Of a DNA stretch of 64,000 nucleotides, positions 35,316 to 43,530 are shown one piece after another. This DNA is from Chitinophaga sp. YR573 (GTDB lineage: Bacteria; Bacteroidota; Bacteroidia; Chitinophagales; Chitinophagaceae): positions 3,880,803 to 3,944,802 of the forward strand of contig NZ_FOJF01000001.1 in the NCBI RefSeq assembly GCF_900110995.1. Direction: 5' to 3'. Below the pieces are notes generated by a model. It saw nothing but the letters and a program-made list of their open reading frames with translations, was not told the origin of the DNA and searched no databases. Both the position numbers and the translations under genes were made by a program. How positions within the stretch are numbered: position 1 is the first letter of the stretch; every line of letters starts with the position of its first letter.

Positions 35316-36205
35316 TGTCTTCCTGGGAGGGGAAATCCAAGGGAAACAAGCTGGGGTACAGTATTTTCATTGGAATTTTGCGTTACGGAGGAGTAATGCC
35401 CGCATATGTATTGTTAAGATTTGTGGCGGGATACTACTTTTTGTTTTCTTATAGTTCTTCACGCCCCATTTTTCAATACTTTCATACAAAAGTCGGATAC
35501 GGCTGGTGGAAATCCTTATACAGTGTATACAGGAACTACTATGTATTCGGACAAGTGCTGATAGACAAGATCGTTGTCATGTCGGGCTTATCCAACAAAT
35601 TCACTTTTGAATTTGAGGGGGAGGCCTATCTGCGTGAAATAACAGCTGCCGGCAAAGGCGGTATCATGCTCAGTGCACACCTGGGCAACTGGGAAGTGGC
35701 CGGGCACCTGTTTCAGCGGCTGGAAACAAGGATTAATATTGTGATGTTCGATGGAGAACACGAGCGGATTAAAAAGTATTTGTCATCTGTTACGGGGGAA
35801 AGGAATGTGAATATTATTGTTATTAAGGATGATTTATCGCACATTTACGCCATTAATGATGCCCTGAGCAAACAGGAACTGGTGTGCATGCATGCAGATC
35901 GTTTTCTGGAAGGCAATAAAACGGTAACAGTACCATTCCTGGGACAGGATGCTCAGTTCCCGGCAGGTCCTTTCCTGCTGGCTGCTACATTCCGTGTACC
36001 GGTATCGCTGGTGTTTGCCTGTAAAGAATCGGGTACGCATTACCATTTATACGCCACTAAGCCAAGGGAATACAACGGCCGTCGCCGGCAGGGGGTAGAA
36101 CTGGCAGCACAGGATTTTGTAGAAGAGATGGAAGCCATCGTGAAGAAGTATCCTGAGCAGTGGTTTAATTATTATGATTTCTGGGACTCGTCCAATCCAA
36201 AATAA
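35315..36205 (+). CDS. LpxL/HtrB-like lysophospholipid acyltransferase
   Basis: This 296-residue protein has a membrane-associated N-terminal region and the LpxL-family catalytic pair in SAHLGNWEVAG (His122, Glu127). Lipid A late acyltransferases use acyl-ACP donors. In aryl polyene and flexirubin clusters such acyltransferases are thought to attach the polyene acid to a lipid or other acceptor. It follows an ACP gene directly, which suits an ACP-bound donor. The acceptor is unknown. Confidence 0.82.
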   Translation: MSSWEGKSKGNKLGYSIFIGILRYGGVMPAYVLLRFVAGYYFLFSYSSSRPIFQYFHTKVGYGWWKSLYSVYRNYYVFGQVLIDKIVVMSGLSNKFTFEFEGEAYLREITAAGKGGIMLSAHLGNWEVAGHLFQRLETRINIVMFDGEHERIKKYLSSVTGERNVNIIVIKDDLSHIYAINDALSKQELVCMHADRFLEGNKTVTVPFLGQDAQFPAGPFLLAATFRVPVSLVFACKESGTHYHLYATKPREYNGRRRQGVELAAQDFVEEMEAIVKKYPEQWFNYYDFWDSSNPK

Positions 36206-36212
36206 ACTGATT

Positions 36213-36632
36213 ATGTTCATCCACACAGACAACATTACAGAGTATATTCCACAACGCCCACCTGTGGTGATGATCAGCGGCCTGCTGGAAGTGAAAGATA
36301 ATATTACCCGCACCGGTCTGCAGATTGCAGCTGATAACCTGTTTGTTGAAGATGGTAAGTTCATGCCCCCCGGCTTACTGGAAAATATGGCGCAGACTGC
36401 TGCTGCCAGAGTTGGTTATGTTGCCCAGCAAGAAAATACGCCCGTACCTATTGGCTTTATCGGAGCCGTGAAAGATTTTGAAGTATTTGAACTGCCGCCA
36501 GCCGGTTCATTCATCGAAACTATTACCGAAATTCAAAGCCAGGTGTTCAATGCCACCATGGTAGCAGCTAAGGTAATGCTGGATGGAAAGCTGATGGCGC
36601 AATGCGAACTGAAGATTTTCATAAACCCATAA
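36213..36632 (+). CDS. hotdog-fold dehydratase-like protein (FabZ-like), lacks catalytic His
   Basis: The 139-residue protein aligns with FabZ-type 3-hydroxyacyl-ACP dehydratases: YIPQRPPVVMI corresponds to the N-terminal LPHRYPFLLVD, and PPGLLENMAQTAA to PGVLILEAMAQ with Glu57 kept. The GHFPG segment that holds the catalytic His in FabZ is absent. The second dehydratase-like gene at 46585 has the opposite loss, so the two may form a working heterodimer. ATG 36213 is chosen because an upstream start would overlap the acyltransferase gene. Confidence 0.75.
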   Translation: MFIHTDNITEYIPQRPPVVMISGLLEVKDNITRTGLQIAADNLFVEDGKFMPPGLLENMAQTAAARVGYVAQQENTPVPIGFIGAVKDFEVFELPPAGSFIETITEIQSQVFNATMVAAKVMLDGKLMAQCELKIFINP

Positions 36633-36645
36633 ACCCCCGATTTTT

Positions 36646-37389
36646 ATGAAGTATTTTAAAAGACACATGTACTGTCTCTTTTCATTGCTGTTATTAAGTC
36701 TGGCCACCCAGGCACAAACCCTTAAGGATTTTTACAATAATGACACTATTCCTCTCACTTATCTTGGCGTAGACTTTTCCCTTGCTAAAGTACAGGGAGA
36801 AACAGCTGTTGCCAGCCAGATGCGTGACAAGTTTGAAGAGATCAACAACGTGATCACCAACGAGCAGAAGAAGTATGATATAGCCGGTTCTTTCAGAAGA
36901 GACCATGTTATGAACGAACTGTCTGTTGTGAATAAACTGAATGTTGCCAGGAACACAGAAACACTGAAAGTAGATGATGAGGCAGCAATGGAAAAGGATA
37001 GTGTTAAAATAGCAGATATTGCTAAACATGTGAAATCCTATGAACTGAGCGGGAAGAAAGGCATAGGGCTGGTATTTATCATGGACGGCATGAGCAAACT
37101 GAATAAAGAAGCTACGATGTACGTTACATTGCTGAACCTGTCTAACAAAAAAGTATTGTTTACTGAGCGTATGACGGGTAAAGCACAGGGATTCGGTTTC
37201 CGTAACTACTGGGCATACACAGTATACAAAGTATTACATTCTATAGATAAAGATGATTATTCCGACTGGAAGAAGGAAGCACTTGCTGCTCCTGATGCAA
37301 AGGAGGAACCCGTAGAGCAGCCTAAAAAAGATACGTTGAAAACAACGAAACCTCCCAAGGCTAAGAAAGTAGTGAAAAAGGGGGAGTAA
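36646..37389 (+). CDS. secreted protein of unknown function
   Basis: A signal peptide (about residues 1-22, ending TQAQ) precedes a 225-residue domain I do not recognise. It contains LGVDFSLAKVQGE, KGIGLVFIMDGMSKLNKEA and FGFRNYWAYTVYKVLHSID, and ends in a lysine/proline-rich tail. It lies inside the pigment cluster, 13 bases after the dehydratase gene, and is followed by repeat copy R4. A role in periplasmic handling of the pigment is possible but unsupported. Confidence 0.6.
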   Translation: MKYFKRHMYCLFSLLLLSLATQAQTLKDFYNNDTIPLTYLGVDFSLAKVQGETAVASQMRDKFEEINNVITNEQKKYDIAGSFRRDHVMNELSVVNKLNVARNTETLKVDDEAAMEKDSVKIADIAKHVKSYELSGKKGIGLVFIMDGMSKLNKEATMYVTLLNLSNKKVLFTERMTGKAQGFGFRNYWAYTVYKVLHSIDKDDYSDWKKEALAAPDAKEEPVEQPKKDTLKTTKPPKAKKVVKKGE

Positions 37390-37390
37390 C

Positions 37391-37490
37391 TTAGTTTGAT
37401 TTTGGGTGCAGGGCGAAGCCCTGTAAATTCTTTCAATTTTTTAGTGATGGAGCGAAGCTCCATCACTAAAAAATTGCTCTCTTATAAAAT
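37391..37490 (+). repeat. dispersed double-hairpin element, copy R4, inside the pigment cluster
   Basis: Hairpin 1 is GCAGGGC-GAA-GCCCTGT (37408-37424). Hairpin 2 has a perfect 19-bp stem, 37435-37453 with 37457-37475, containing GTGATGGAGC and a GAA loop. Compared with R2 the inner pair is A-T instead of T-A, a paired change that keeps the stem. The 5' AGTTTGAT end is present; the 3' inverted repeat is not. Confidence 0.88.
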
Positions 37491-37496
37491 ATAAAC

Positions 37497-37949
37497 ATGA
37501 GCGCCGTATTAACCGAGAGTGCCAATATACTGGTAAAGTTTAATGAAGCAGATCCGCTGGGGATAGTATGGCATGGCCACTATGTGCGTTATTTTGAAGA
37601 CGGAAGAGAAGCTTTCGGCGAAAAATACGGCTTGCGTTACCTGGATATTTATAAGGAAGGATATACAGTGCCTGTGGTAAATGTACAATGCAGTTATAAA
37701 CGCTCTTTACGTTATGGCGACCGTGTAATTGTGGAAACAAAATACATCAATACCGCAGCAGCAAAGATCAGTTTTGAATATACGCTCTTTAATGCGGCAA
37801 CAGGAGAACTGGTGGCAGAAGGCAGCTCTTTACAGGTATTCCTGGATGCAGCTACATCTACCCTGCAACTGACCATCCCTCCATTTTTTGAAACATGGAA
37901 AACAACGCATGGGCTTATACCACCTCCAATTAATGTGAAAAGAAGATGA
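37497..37949 (+). CDS. acyl-CoA/acyl-ACP thioesterase (4HBT/YbgC-like)
   Basis: A single hotdog domain of 150 residues has the 4HBT signature NEADPLGIVWHGHYVRYFEDGR with Asp19 as likely catalytic residue. It probably hydrolyses or edits acyl thioesters in polyene synthesis. It is the first gene after repeat R4 and overlaps the next ketosynthase gene by four bases. Confidence 0.85.
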   Translation: MSAVLTESANILVKFNEADPLGIVWHGHYVRYFEDGREAFGEKYGLRYLDIYKEGYTVPVVNVQCSYKRSLRYGDRVIVETKYINTAAAKISFEYTLFNAATGELVAEGSSLQVFLDAATSTLQLTIPPFFETWKTTHGLIPPPINVKRR

Positions 37950-39088
37950 AAAGCGTGTATGTAGTTGCAGACAATATTTTATCTCCTTTAGGCAGAACTA
38001 CAGAGGAGAATTTCTCTAATGTCTCCAGAGGGCAGAGTGGTATACAATTGCAGGATAACAAAGCATTGTATACACAGCCTTTTTATGCGGCTATGTTGCA
38101 ACCCGGACAACTGGAAGGATATTGGAATGAGGATAGCCCTGACAACTATACGAAGTTTGAACAACTACTGATCCTGTCTGTGCAGACTGCATTAGACAGA
38201 ACAGAGATAGACATCACCGACGGACGTACGGCATTTATTGTGTCTACAACGAAAGGGAATATTGAACTGCTGGAACAGCATCCATCTGATGCTCCTTTGC
38301 AGGAGATGGAACTATTTCATACAGCTAAAAAAATAGCGGCTTATTTTGATTACAAAGAAGACCCTATTGTAGTGAGCAACGCCTGTATTTCAGGACTGCT
38401 GGCCATATTAACGGCCCGCAGACTTATTTTATCAGGGCGTTATGATCATGCAGTAGTGACAGGCGCCGATGTAGTAACCCAGTTTGTGTTATCAGGTTTC
38501 CAGTCGTTTCAGGCAGTGAGCAGTGAACCCTGCCGCCCGTTTGATGCAGCCAGAAAAGGAGTAACACTGGGAGAAGGAGCAGGTACTGTGATCTTAACAT
38601 GCAAAGAAGCATACATACCCGCCAATGCCATCCTGGTAGGAGCAGGGGCGGTGAGTAATGATGCGAACCATATTTCCGGCCCATCACGTACTGGTGCAGA
38701 ACTGAGCCAGGCAATGGTATCAGCCATGAAAAACAGTATGGTGAGTAGTACTGATATAGGTTTTGTTTCTGCACATGGTACAGCTACGCTGTATAATGAT
38801 GAAATGGAATCTAAAGCATTACAGCTGGCAGGTTTGCTGGACACACCTGTAAACAGTCTGAAAAGTTATTACGGGCATACATTAGGTGCCGCAGGATTAA
38901 TAGAAGCCATCATAGGCATGCATGCCTTACAACAGAATGTAGTGATTCCTACTCTGGGGTTTGAAACACTGGGGGTAAGTGAGCCGGTGAAAGTAAGCAG
39001 TGAGATGATGCAGAAAGAGATGAAACATTTTTTGAAGACAGTGTCAGGATTTGGCGGATGTAACGCAGCAATGGTATTTTCCAAATAA
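37946..39088 (+). CDS. beta-ketoacyl-ACP synthase, KS-2
   Basis: The 380-residue protein has a complete triad: Cys147 in SNACISGLLA, His277 in SAHGTATLYND and His311 in YYGHTLGAAG. It is somewhat shorter than FabF and diverges in the N-terminal region, as pigment-cluster ketosynthases do. It overlaps the thioesterase gene. Its exact step (first condensation with the aryl starter or later elongation) is open. Confidence 0.88.
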   Translation: MKSVYVVADNILSPLGRTTEENFSNVSRGQSGIQLQDNKALYTQPFYAAMLQPGQLEGYWNEDSPDNYTKFEQLLILSVQTALDRTEIDITDGRTAFIVSTTKGNIELLEQHPSDAPLQEMELFHTAKKIAAYFDYKEDPIVVSNACISGLLAILTARRLILSGRYDHAVVTGADVVTQFVLSGFQSFQAVSSEPCRPFDAARKGVTLGEGAGTVILTCKEAYIPANAILVGAGAVSNDANHISGPSRTGAELSQAMVSAMKNSMVSSTDIGFVSAHGTATLYNDEMESKALQLAGLLDTPVNSLKSYYGHTLGAAGLIEAIIGMHALQQNVVIPTLGFETLGVSEPVKVSSEMMQKEMKHFLKTVSGFGGCNAAMVFSK

Positions 39089-39111
39089 AAAGGGTACTTG
39101 ATAATTGTAAT

Positions 39112-40179
39112 ATGGAGCTTTTTAATAAAGAAACGAAGACAGCACTACAGGCACAGGAAGCAGCATTAAGACTGGCATTTGCGCCTATAGCATTCCAGGC
39201 TACCCGCGCATTACGCGATATGGGCATCCTCCAGGTAATCAGCGATAGCGGCACCAAAGGGCTGACTATAGAAGAAGTACTGGAAAAGGTAAAAGTAACC
39301 CGTTATGCTGCCCGTGTACTCATGGAAGCAGGGCTGGGCATGGAACTGCTGATCGTGAACGATAAGAGATATTCCCTTACCAAAACAGGCTATTTCATTC
39401 TGCATGATAAGCTGACCCGCATTAACATGGACTTTACCCAGGACATCTGCTACCGTGGTATGGACCATCTGCAGGAAAGCCTGATAGAAGGAAAACCTGC
39501 CGGGTTAAAGGAGCTGGGCCCCTGGGATACCATTTACCCCGGACTGCCACTGCTGCCGCCTAAAATAGGCAAAAGCTGGTACGACTTTGATCACTATTAT
39601 TCCGATCTCGCATTCCCGCAGGCATTACAGATCGTATTTGAAAATAAACCCCGCAAACTGCTGGACATTGGGGGGAACACCGGCAAATGGACACTGGCAT
39701 GTACTGCCCACGATAAGGATGTACAGGTAACCATGTTCGATTTACCAGGTGAAATTGAAATTGCATCACAAAGAGTGAAAGATGCCGGCGTTGCTGATCG
39801 CGTATCTTTCCATGAAGCTAATATCCTGGATGAAAGCCTGCCTTTCCCCGCTGGTTTTGATGCCATCTGGATGAGCCAGTTCCTGGACTGCTTCTCTGAA
39901 GAACAGATCGTATCCATTTTGAAACGTTGCGGAGAGGCACTCACAGAAACCGGGACTATCTATATCCTGGAACCATTCTGGGACAGACAACCATTTAAAT
40001 CAGCTGCTTTCTGCCTGCAACAGACTTCCCTGTATTTTACAGCTATGGCCAATGGTAACAGCCAGATGTACCATACAGATGATTTTTTCCAGTGTATTGA
40101 TCATGCAGGATTGAAAATTGTTGAAGAAAACAACCAGATGGGACTGAGTTACACCTTGCTGCAATGCAAAAGAAAATAG
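39112..40179 (+). CDS. SAM-dependent O-methyltransferase-like enzyme
   Basis: The N-terminal 110 residues form a winged-helix dimerisation region and the C-terminal part is a Rossmann methyltransferase with LLDIGGNTGKWTLAC, VTMFDLP and FDAIWMSQFLDCFSEEQI. This layout is that of small-molecule (hydroxyindole/caffeate-type) methyltransferases. Methylation of the aryl head group or ring is the likely role, since some flexirubins and aryl polyenes carry ring methyl or methoxy groups. It sits just before the halogenase-like gene. Confidence 0.8.
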   Translation: MELFNKETKTALQAQEAALRLAFAPIAFQATRALRDMGILQVISDSGTKGLTIEEVLEKVKVTRYAARVLMEAGLGMELLIVNDKRYSLTKTGYFILHDKLTRINMDFTQDICYRGMDHLQESLIEGKPAGLKELGPWDTIYPGLPLLPPKIGKSWYDFDHYYSDLAFPQALQIVFENKPRKLLDIGGNTGKWTLACTAHDKDVQVTMFDLPGEIEIASQRVKDAGVADRVSFHEANILDESLPFPAGFDAIWMSQFLDCFSEEQIVSILKRCGEALTETGTIYILEPFWDRQPFKSAAFCLQQTSLYFTAMANGNSQMYHTDDFFQCIDHAGLKIVEENNQMGLSYTLLQCKRK

Positions 40180-40214
40180 AAGCCACAACTATTACAACTA
40201 AACCCTACAATGTT

Positions 40215-41459
40215 ATGACTACAGAAAAAGTGGATGTATTAGTAATCGGTGCAGGTCCTGCCGGAACTGTAGCCGCATCCATTATTCATCAGGCAGGTTA
40301 CACTGTTAAAATTGTCGAGAAACTAAAGTTCCCCCGCTTTGTTATCGGAGAAAGCCTGTTACCCCGCAGCATGGAAGCCCTGGAAGAAGCTAAATTTATT
40401 GATGCTATCAAAGAGAAAGGTTTCCAGGAAAAGTTCGGCGCCAAATTCGTAAAAGGTAATTCCGTATGCGACTTTACTTTCAAAGAACAGCATACGCAGG
40501 GCTGGACATGGACCTGGCAGGTTACCCGTGCAGACTTTGACAAAACCCTGGCAGATACCGTAGAGAAAATGGGTGTCCCCGTTTCTTATGAAACAACTGT
40601 TACAGACATCAAATTCAACGGATCTGATTCTGTGACGACTGTAGAAGATCTGCAAGGCAACAAACATGAAATAGCAGCTAAATTTATAGTAGACGGAAGC
40701 GGTTATGGCAGGGTAATTCCCCGCCTGTTCAACCTGGAACGCGCTTCTAATCTGCAACCCCGTAAAGCGTTATTTGCACATACCGTAGATGTGCGCCGCT
40801 CTATGGCCGATGAACCTAACCGTATCACCGCCGTGGTGCATAAACCCGGTGTATGGATCTGGATCATTCCATTCTCCACAGGTGTTACCTCTGTCGGTTT
40901 TGTAGGTGATCCGTCGTTCTTCGCGGAATATCCGGGTACACCTGAAGAGCAGTACCGTGCCATGCTGGAAGCGGAACCCTATACCCGCGAACGTTTCCGG
41001 GGTGTAGATATGGTATTTGAACCAAGAATACTGGAATCCTGGTCCGCTACCACTGATAAGTTCTACGGAGATGGATTTGTACTCACCGGCAACGTAACGG
41101 AATTTTTAGACCCTATCTTCTCTTCTGGCGTAACTTTAGCCTGTGTATCTGCACAAACAGCAGCAAAGCTGGTGATACGCAAACTGAAGGGAGAGGCTGT
41201 AGACTGGGAGAAAGAATATATGGAACCAACCATGCAGGGTGTGAACACATTCCGCTCTTATGTGATGGCCTGGTACGAAGGTACACTGGACACCATTTTC
41301 TTTTCTAAAGATCAGGACCCTCTTATCAAGAATCAGATCTGTTCAGTACTGGCCGGTTATGTGTGGGATGAAACCAACCTGTATGTGAAGAATCACAATA
41401 CAGCATTGAAACGCCTGGCCCGTACTATTGAATTAACACAAATCTTAAAACAGGAATAA
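40215..41459 (+). CDS. flavin-dependent halogenase-like oxidoreductase
   Basis: The N-terminal FAD motif VIGAGPAGTVAA (residues 10-21) is followed by FPRFVIGESLLPRS. The halogenase fingerprint WxWxIP is present as Trp214-Ile-Trp216-Ile-Ile-Pro219 in GVWIWIIPFS. A lysine in FQEKFGAKF (Lys73 or Lys77) may be the catalytic lysine. Together these favour a phenol-type flavin-dependent halogenase that could chlorinate the aryl ring. An ordinary FAD monooxygenase remains possible. ATG 40215 is preferred to 40164, which would overlap the preceding gene. A flavin reductase is not in the cluster. Confidence 0.78.
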   Translation: MTTEKVDVLVIGAGPAGTVAASIIHQAGYTVKIVEKLKFPRFVIGESLLPRSMEALEEAKFIDAIKEKGFQEKFGAKFVKGNSVCDFTFKEQHTQGWTWTWQVTRADFDKTLADTVEKMGVPVSYETTVTDIKFNGSDSVTTVEDLQGNKHEIAAKFIVDGSGYGRVIPRLFNLERASNLQPRKALFAHTVDVRRSMADEPNRITAVVHKPGVWIWIIPFSTGVTSVGFVGDPSFFAEYPGTPEEQYRAMLEAEPYTRERFRGVDMVFEPRILESWSATTDKFYGDGFVLTGNVTEFLDPIFSSGVTLACVSAQTAAKLVIRKLKGEAVDWEKEYMEPTMQGVNTFRSYVMAWYEGTLDTIFFSKDQDPLIKNQICSVLAGYVWDETNLYVKNHNTALKRLARTIELTQILKQE

Positions 41460-41464
41460 AGCGA

Positions 41465-42064
41465 TTGGGAGAGGTATCTATCACAGCAAGTTGTGTAATC
41501 CGGCAACACCGGATCTACCGGAATGGGGAGTTGTTATGGGAAGCATCGCAGGACCTGAACCTGCAGGATTTCCTGCGGGCAGCGTACGACCGCTTTTCCG
41601 GTCAGTATCCCAAGTTCCATAAGATGGACCATTTGTGCAAGCTGGGCTGGCTGGCAGCAGAAGTGCTGTTAAAAGAGCCGCTGGATTACCCGCCTGCAGA
41701 GGTGGGACTGATACTGGCGAATAAGAGTGCCAGTCTGGATACAGACCTGCGCTATTACGATACCGTAAAGGAGTTCCCAAGCCCCGCATTGTTCGTATAT
41801 ACCCTACCCAACATTGTGATGGGAGAGATTAGCATCCGTCATGGTTTTAAAGGAGAGAATGCCTTTTTTACTTCGGATCATTTTGATACAGAGCTGGTTA
41901 TGTCTTATGTGCAGCAGCTTTTTGATGAAAATGCAGTAGGGGCCGCACTTTGTGGATGGGTGGAGGTGATGAACGAGCAATATGAAGTAATTTTGCACCT
42001 GGTTGAAAAAGAAAAGCAGGGTTTGCCGATGAATGCGGAGAACCTTCAGATAAATAAACTATAA
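41465..42064 (+). CDS. truncated ketosynthase-like protein (N-terminal half)
   Basis: This 199-residue protein resembles only the first half of a ketosynthase: KLGWLAAEVLLK, AEVGLILANKSASLDTD and LFVYTLPNIVMGEISIRHGFKGE correspond to KS strands, but the nucleophile region reads ENAFFTSDHFD without cysteine and no C-terminal half follows. The best start is TTG 41465, because no ATG occurs before residue 55. Such half-KS proteins (KAS N-terminal-like family) occur in aryl polyene clusters. It may be a scaffold or regulator of the KS complex. Confidence 0.7.
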   Translation: MGEVSITASCVIRQHRIYRNGELLWEASQDLNLQDFLRAAYDRFSGQYPKFHKMDHLCKLGWLAAEVLLKEPLDYPPAEVGLILANKSASLDTDLRYYDTVKEFPSPALFVYTLPNIVMGEISIRHGFKGENAFFTSDHFDTELVMSYVQQLFDENAVGAALCGWVEVMNEQYEVILHLVEKEKQGLPMNAENLQINKL

Positions 42065-42071
42065 ATAGAAC

Positions 42072-42332
42072 ATGGAAAAATTGATGGCGGCGCTGAAAGC
42101 CCAGATCGTAGAGCAGCTGAACCTGCAGGAAGTGAAACCGGAAGAGATCGGAGATGATCAGCCTTTGTTTAAAGAAGGTCTGGGACTGGATTCCATTGAT
42201 GCGCTGGAGCTGATCGTACTGTTACAGCAGAATTATAACATCCGTATTGCCAACCCGGAACAGGGGCCAGAAATATTCCGTTCTGTACGCACAATGGCAG
42301 AATTTATTACAGCCCAGCAAACTAAACAATAA
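42072..42332 (+). CDS. acyl carrier protein, ACP-2
   Basis: An 86-residue ACP with the site GLGLDSIDALELIVLL, Ser41 being the phosphopantetheine attachment point. It lies between the half-KS and KS-3 and overlaps KS-3 by one base (TAATG). Two distinct ACPs in one cluster suggest division of labour, for example starter loading versus elongation. Confidence 0.92.
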   Translation: MEKLMAALKAQIVEQLNLQEVKPEEIGDDQPLFKEGLGLDSIDALELIVLLQQNYNIRIANPEQGPEIFRSVRTMAEFITAQQTKQ

Positions 42333-43528
42333 TGGCCGGCGAAGTATGGATCGGCGGTGGCGGCGTTATCTGCGGGATAGGGGATAACCTGTCTGCATGT
42401 ATAGACGCCTTCAGGAATATGGCTACCGGTGCCGCTACGATGGAATACCTGTCGTCTGCTCACAAAGGTACTTATCCTGTAGTGGAAGTAAGAGCGGATA
42501 ATGCTACTCTTGCTGTCCGTGCAGGTATGCCGGCTCATATCAGCAGAACGGCGTTACTGAGTAAAATTGCTGCCCGGGAAGCCTGGGACAGTACAGGGTT
42601 GGGTGAACTCAGGAACTACCGTGTAGGATTCGTTTCTGCCAATACGGTGGGAGGGATGGATAAAACCGAAGACTTCTTCGCAGATTATCTGAAAGACCCG
42701 CAGAGCGGTCAGCTGAACCAGGTAGTGAACCACGAATGTGGCAGTATTACCGAACTGGTAGCGGATTCTTTAGGCATTCGTCATCACGTTACCACTATCA
42801 GTACTGCCTGTTCTTCCGGTGCCAACGCACTGATGTATGGGGCAAGGCTGATCAGGAATAACATGGTGGATGTGGTGATAGCGGGAGGTACTGATGCACT
42901 CACACGTTTTACACTCAATGGATTTAATACGTTGATGATACTGGACCAGGAATCTAGTCGCCCGTTTGATGATACCCGCAAAGGGCTGAACCTGGGTGAA
43001 GGAGCTGGTTATGTAGTGCTGGTGAAGGACGAGTTAAAAGAACTGATACGCACGCCCTGGTGTAAACTGAGTGGCTTTGCGAATGCCAATGATGCATATC
43101 ACCAGACAGCCTCCTCTCCTGAAGGCGTTGGTAATTACCTCGCAATGAAAGGAGCGCTGGAGATGAGCGGATTAAAACCGGAAGAGATTGATTATATCAA
43201 TCTGCATGGCACCGGTACACAGAATAATGATTCTTCGGAAGGACTAGCCATCGAACGCCTGTTTGCTCCGCATTATCCGCCGGTAAGCAGTACCAAATCA
43301 TTTACCGGTCATACACTGGGCGCCAGCGGAGGTATAGAAGCGGTGTTTTCTGCACTGGCAGTAAGGGAAGGATATCTTTATCCGAATGCCAATTTCGGCA
43401 CCCGGATGAAAGAAATACCTTTTACACCGGTAACAGCGTTTTCAGAAGGTAACAAAGTGCATCATGTGATGTCTAATTCATTTGGCTTTGGCGGTAATTG
43501 TTCCAGCCTAATATTTTCAATCGGCTAA
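42332..43528 (+). CDS. beta-ketoacyl-ACP synthase, KS-3 (partner of CLF-like protein)
   Basis: The 398-residue protein has a complete triad: Cys160 in STACSSGANAL, His292 in NLHGTGTQNND and His327 in SFTGHTLGASGG. Two bases after its stop begins a ketosynthase-like gene without the active site. The pair mirrors KS-alpha/chain-length-factor pairs of type II polyketide systems and of aryl polyene clusters, so this is the best candidate for the iterative polyene elongase. Confidence 0.9.
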   Translation: MAGEVWIGGGGVICGIGDNLSACIDAFRNMATGAATMEYLSSAHKGTYPVVEVRADNATLAVRAGMPAHISRTALLSKIAAREAWDSTGLGELRNYRVGFVSANTVGGMDKTEDFFADYLKDPQSGQLNQVVNHECGSITELVADSLGIRHHVTTISTACSSGANALMYGARLIRNNMVDVVIAGGTDALTRFTLNGFNTLMILDQESSRPFDDTRKGLNLGEGAGYVVLVKDELKELIRTPWCKLSGFANANDAYHQTASSPEGVGNYLAMKGALEMSGLKPEEIDYINLHGTGTQNNDSSEGLAIERLFAPHYPPVSSTKSFTGHTLGASGGIEAVFSALAVREGYLYPNANFGTRMKEIPFTPVTAFSEGNKVHHVMSNSFGFGGNCSSLIFSIG

Positions 43529-43530
43529 GT

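Noticed and set aside
40215..41459. Geranylgeranyl reductase
   Set aside because: The N-terminal half is compatible, but the WxWxIP fingerprint and pigment context favour a halogenase.
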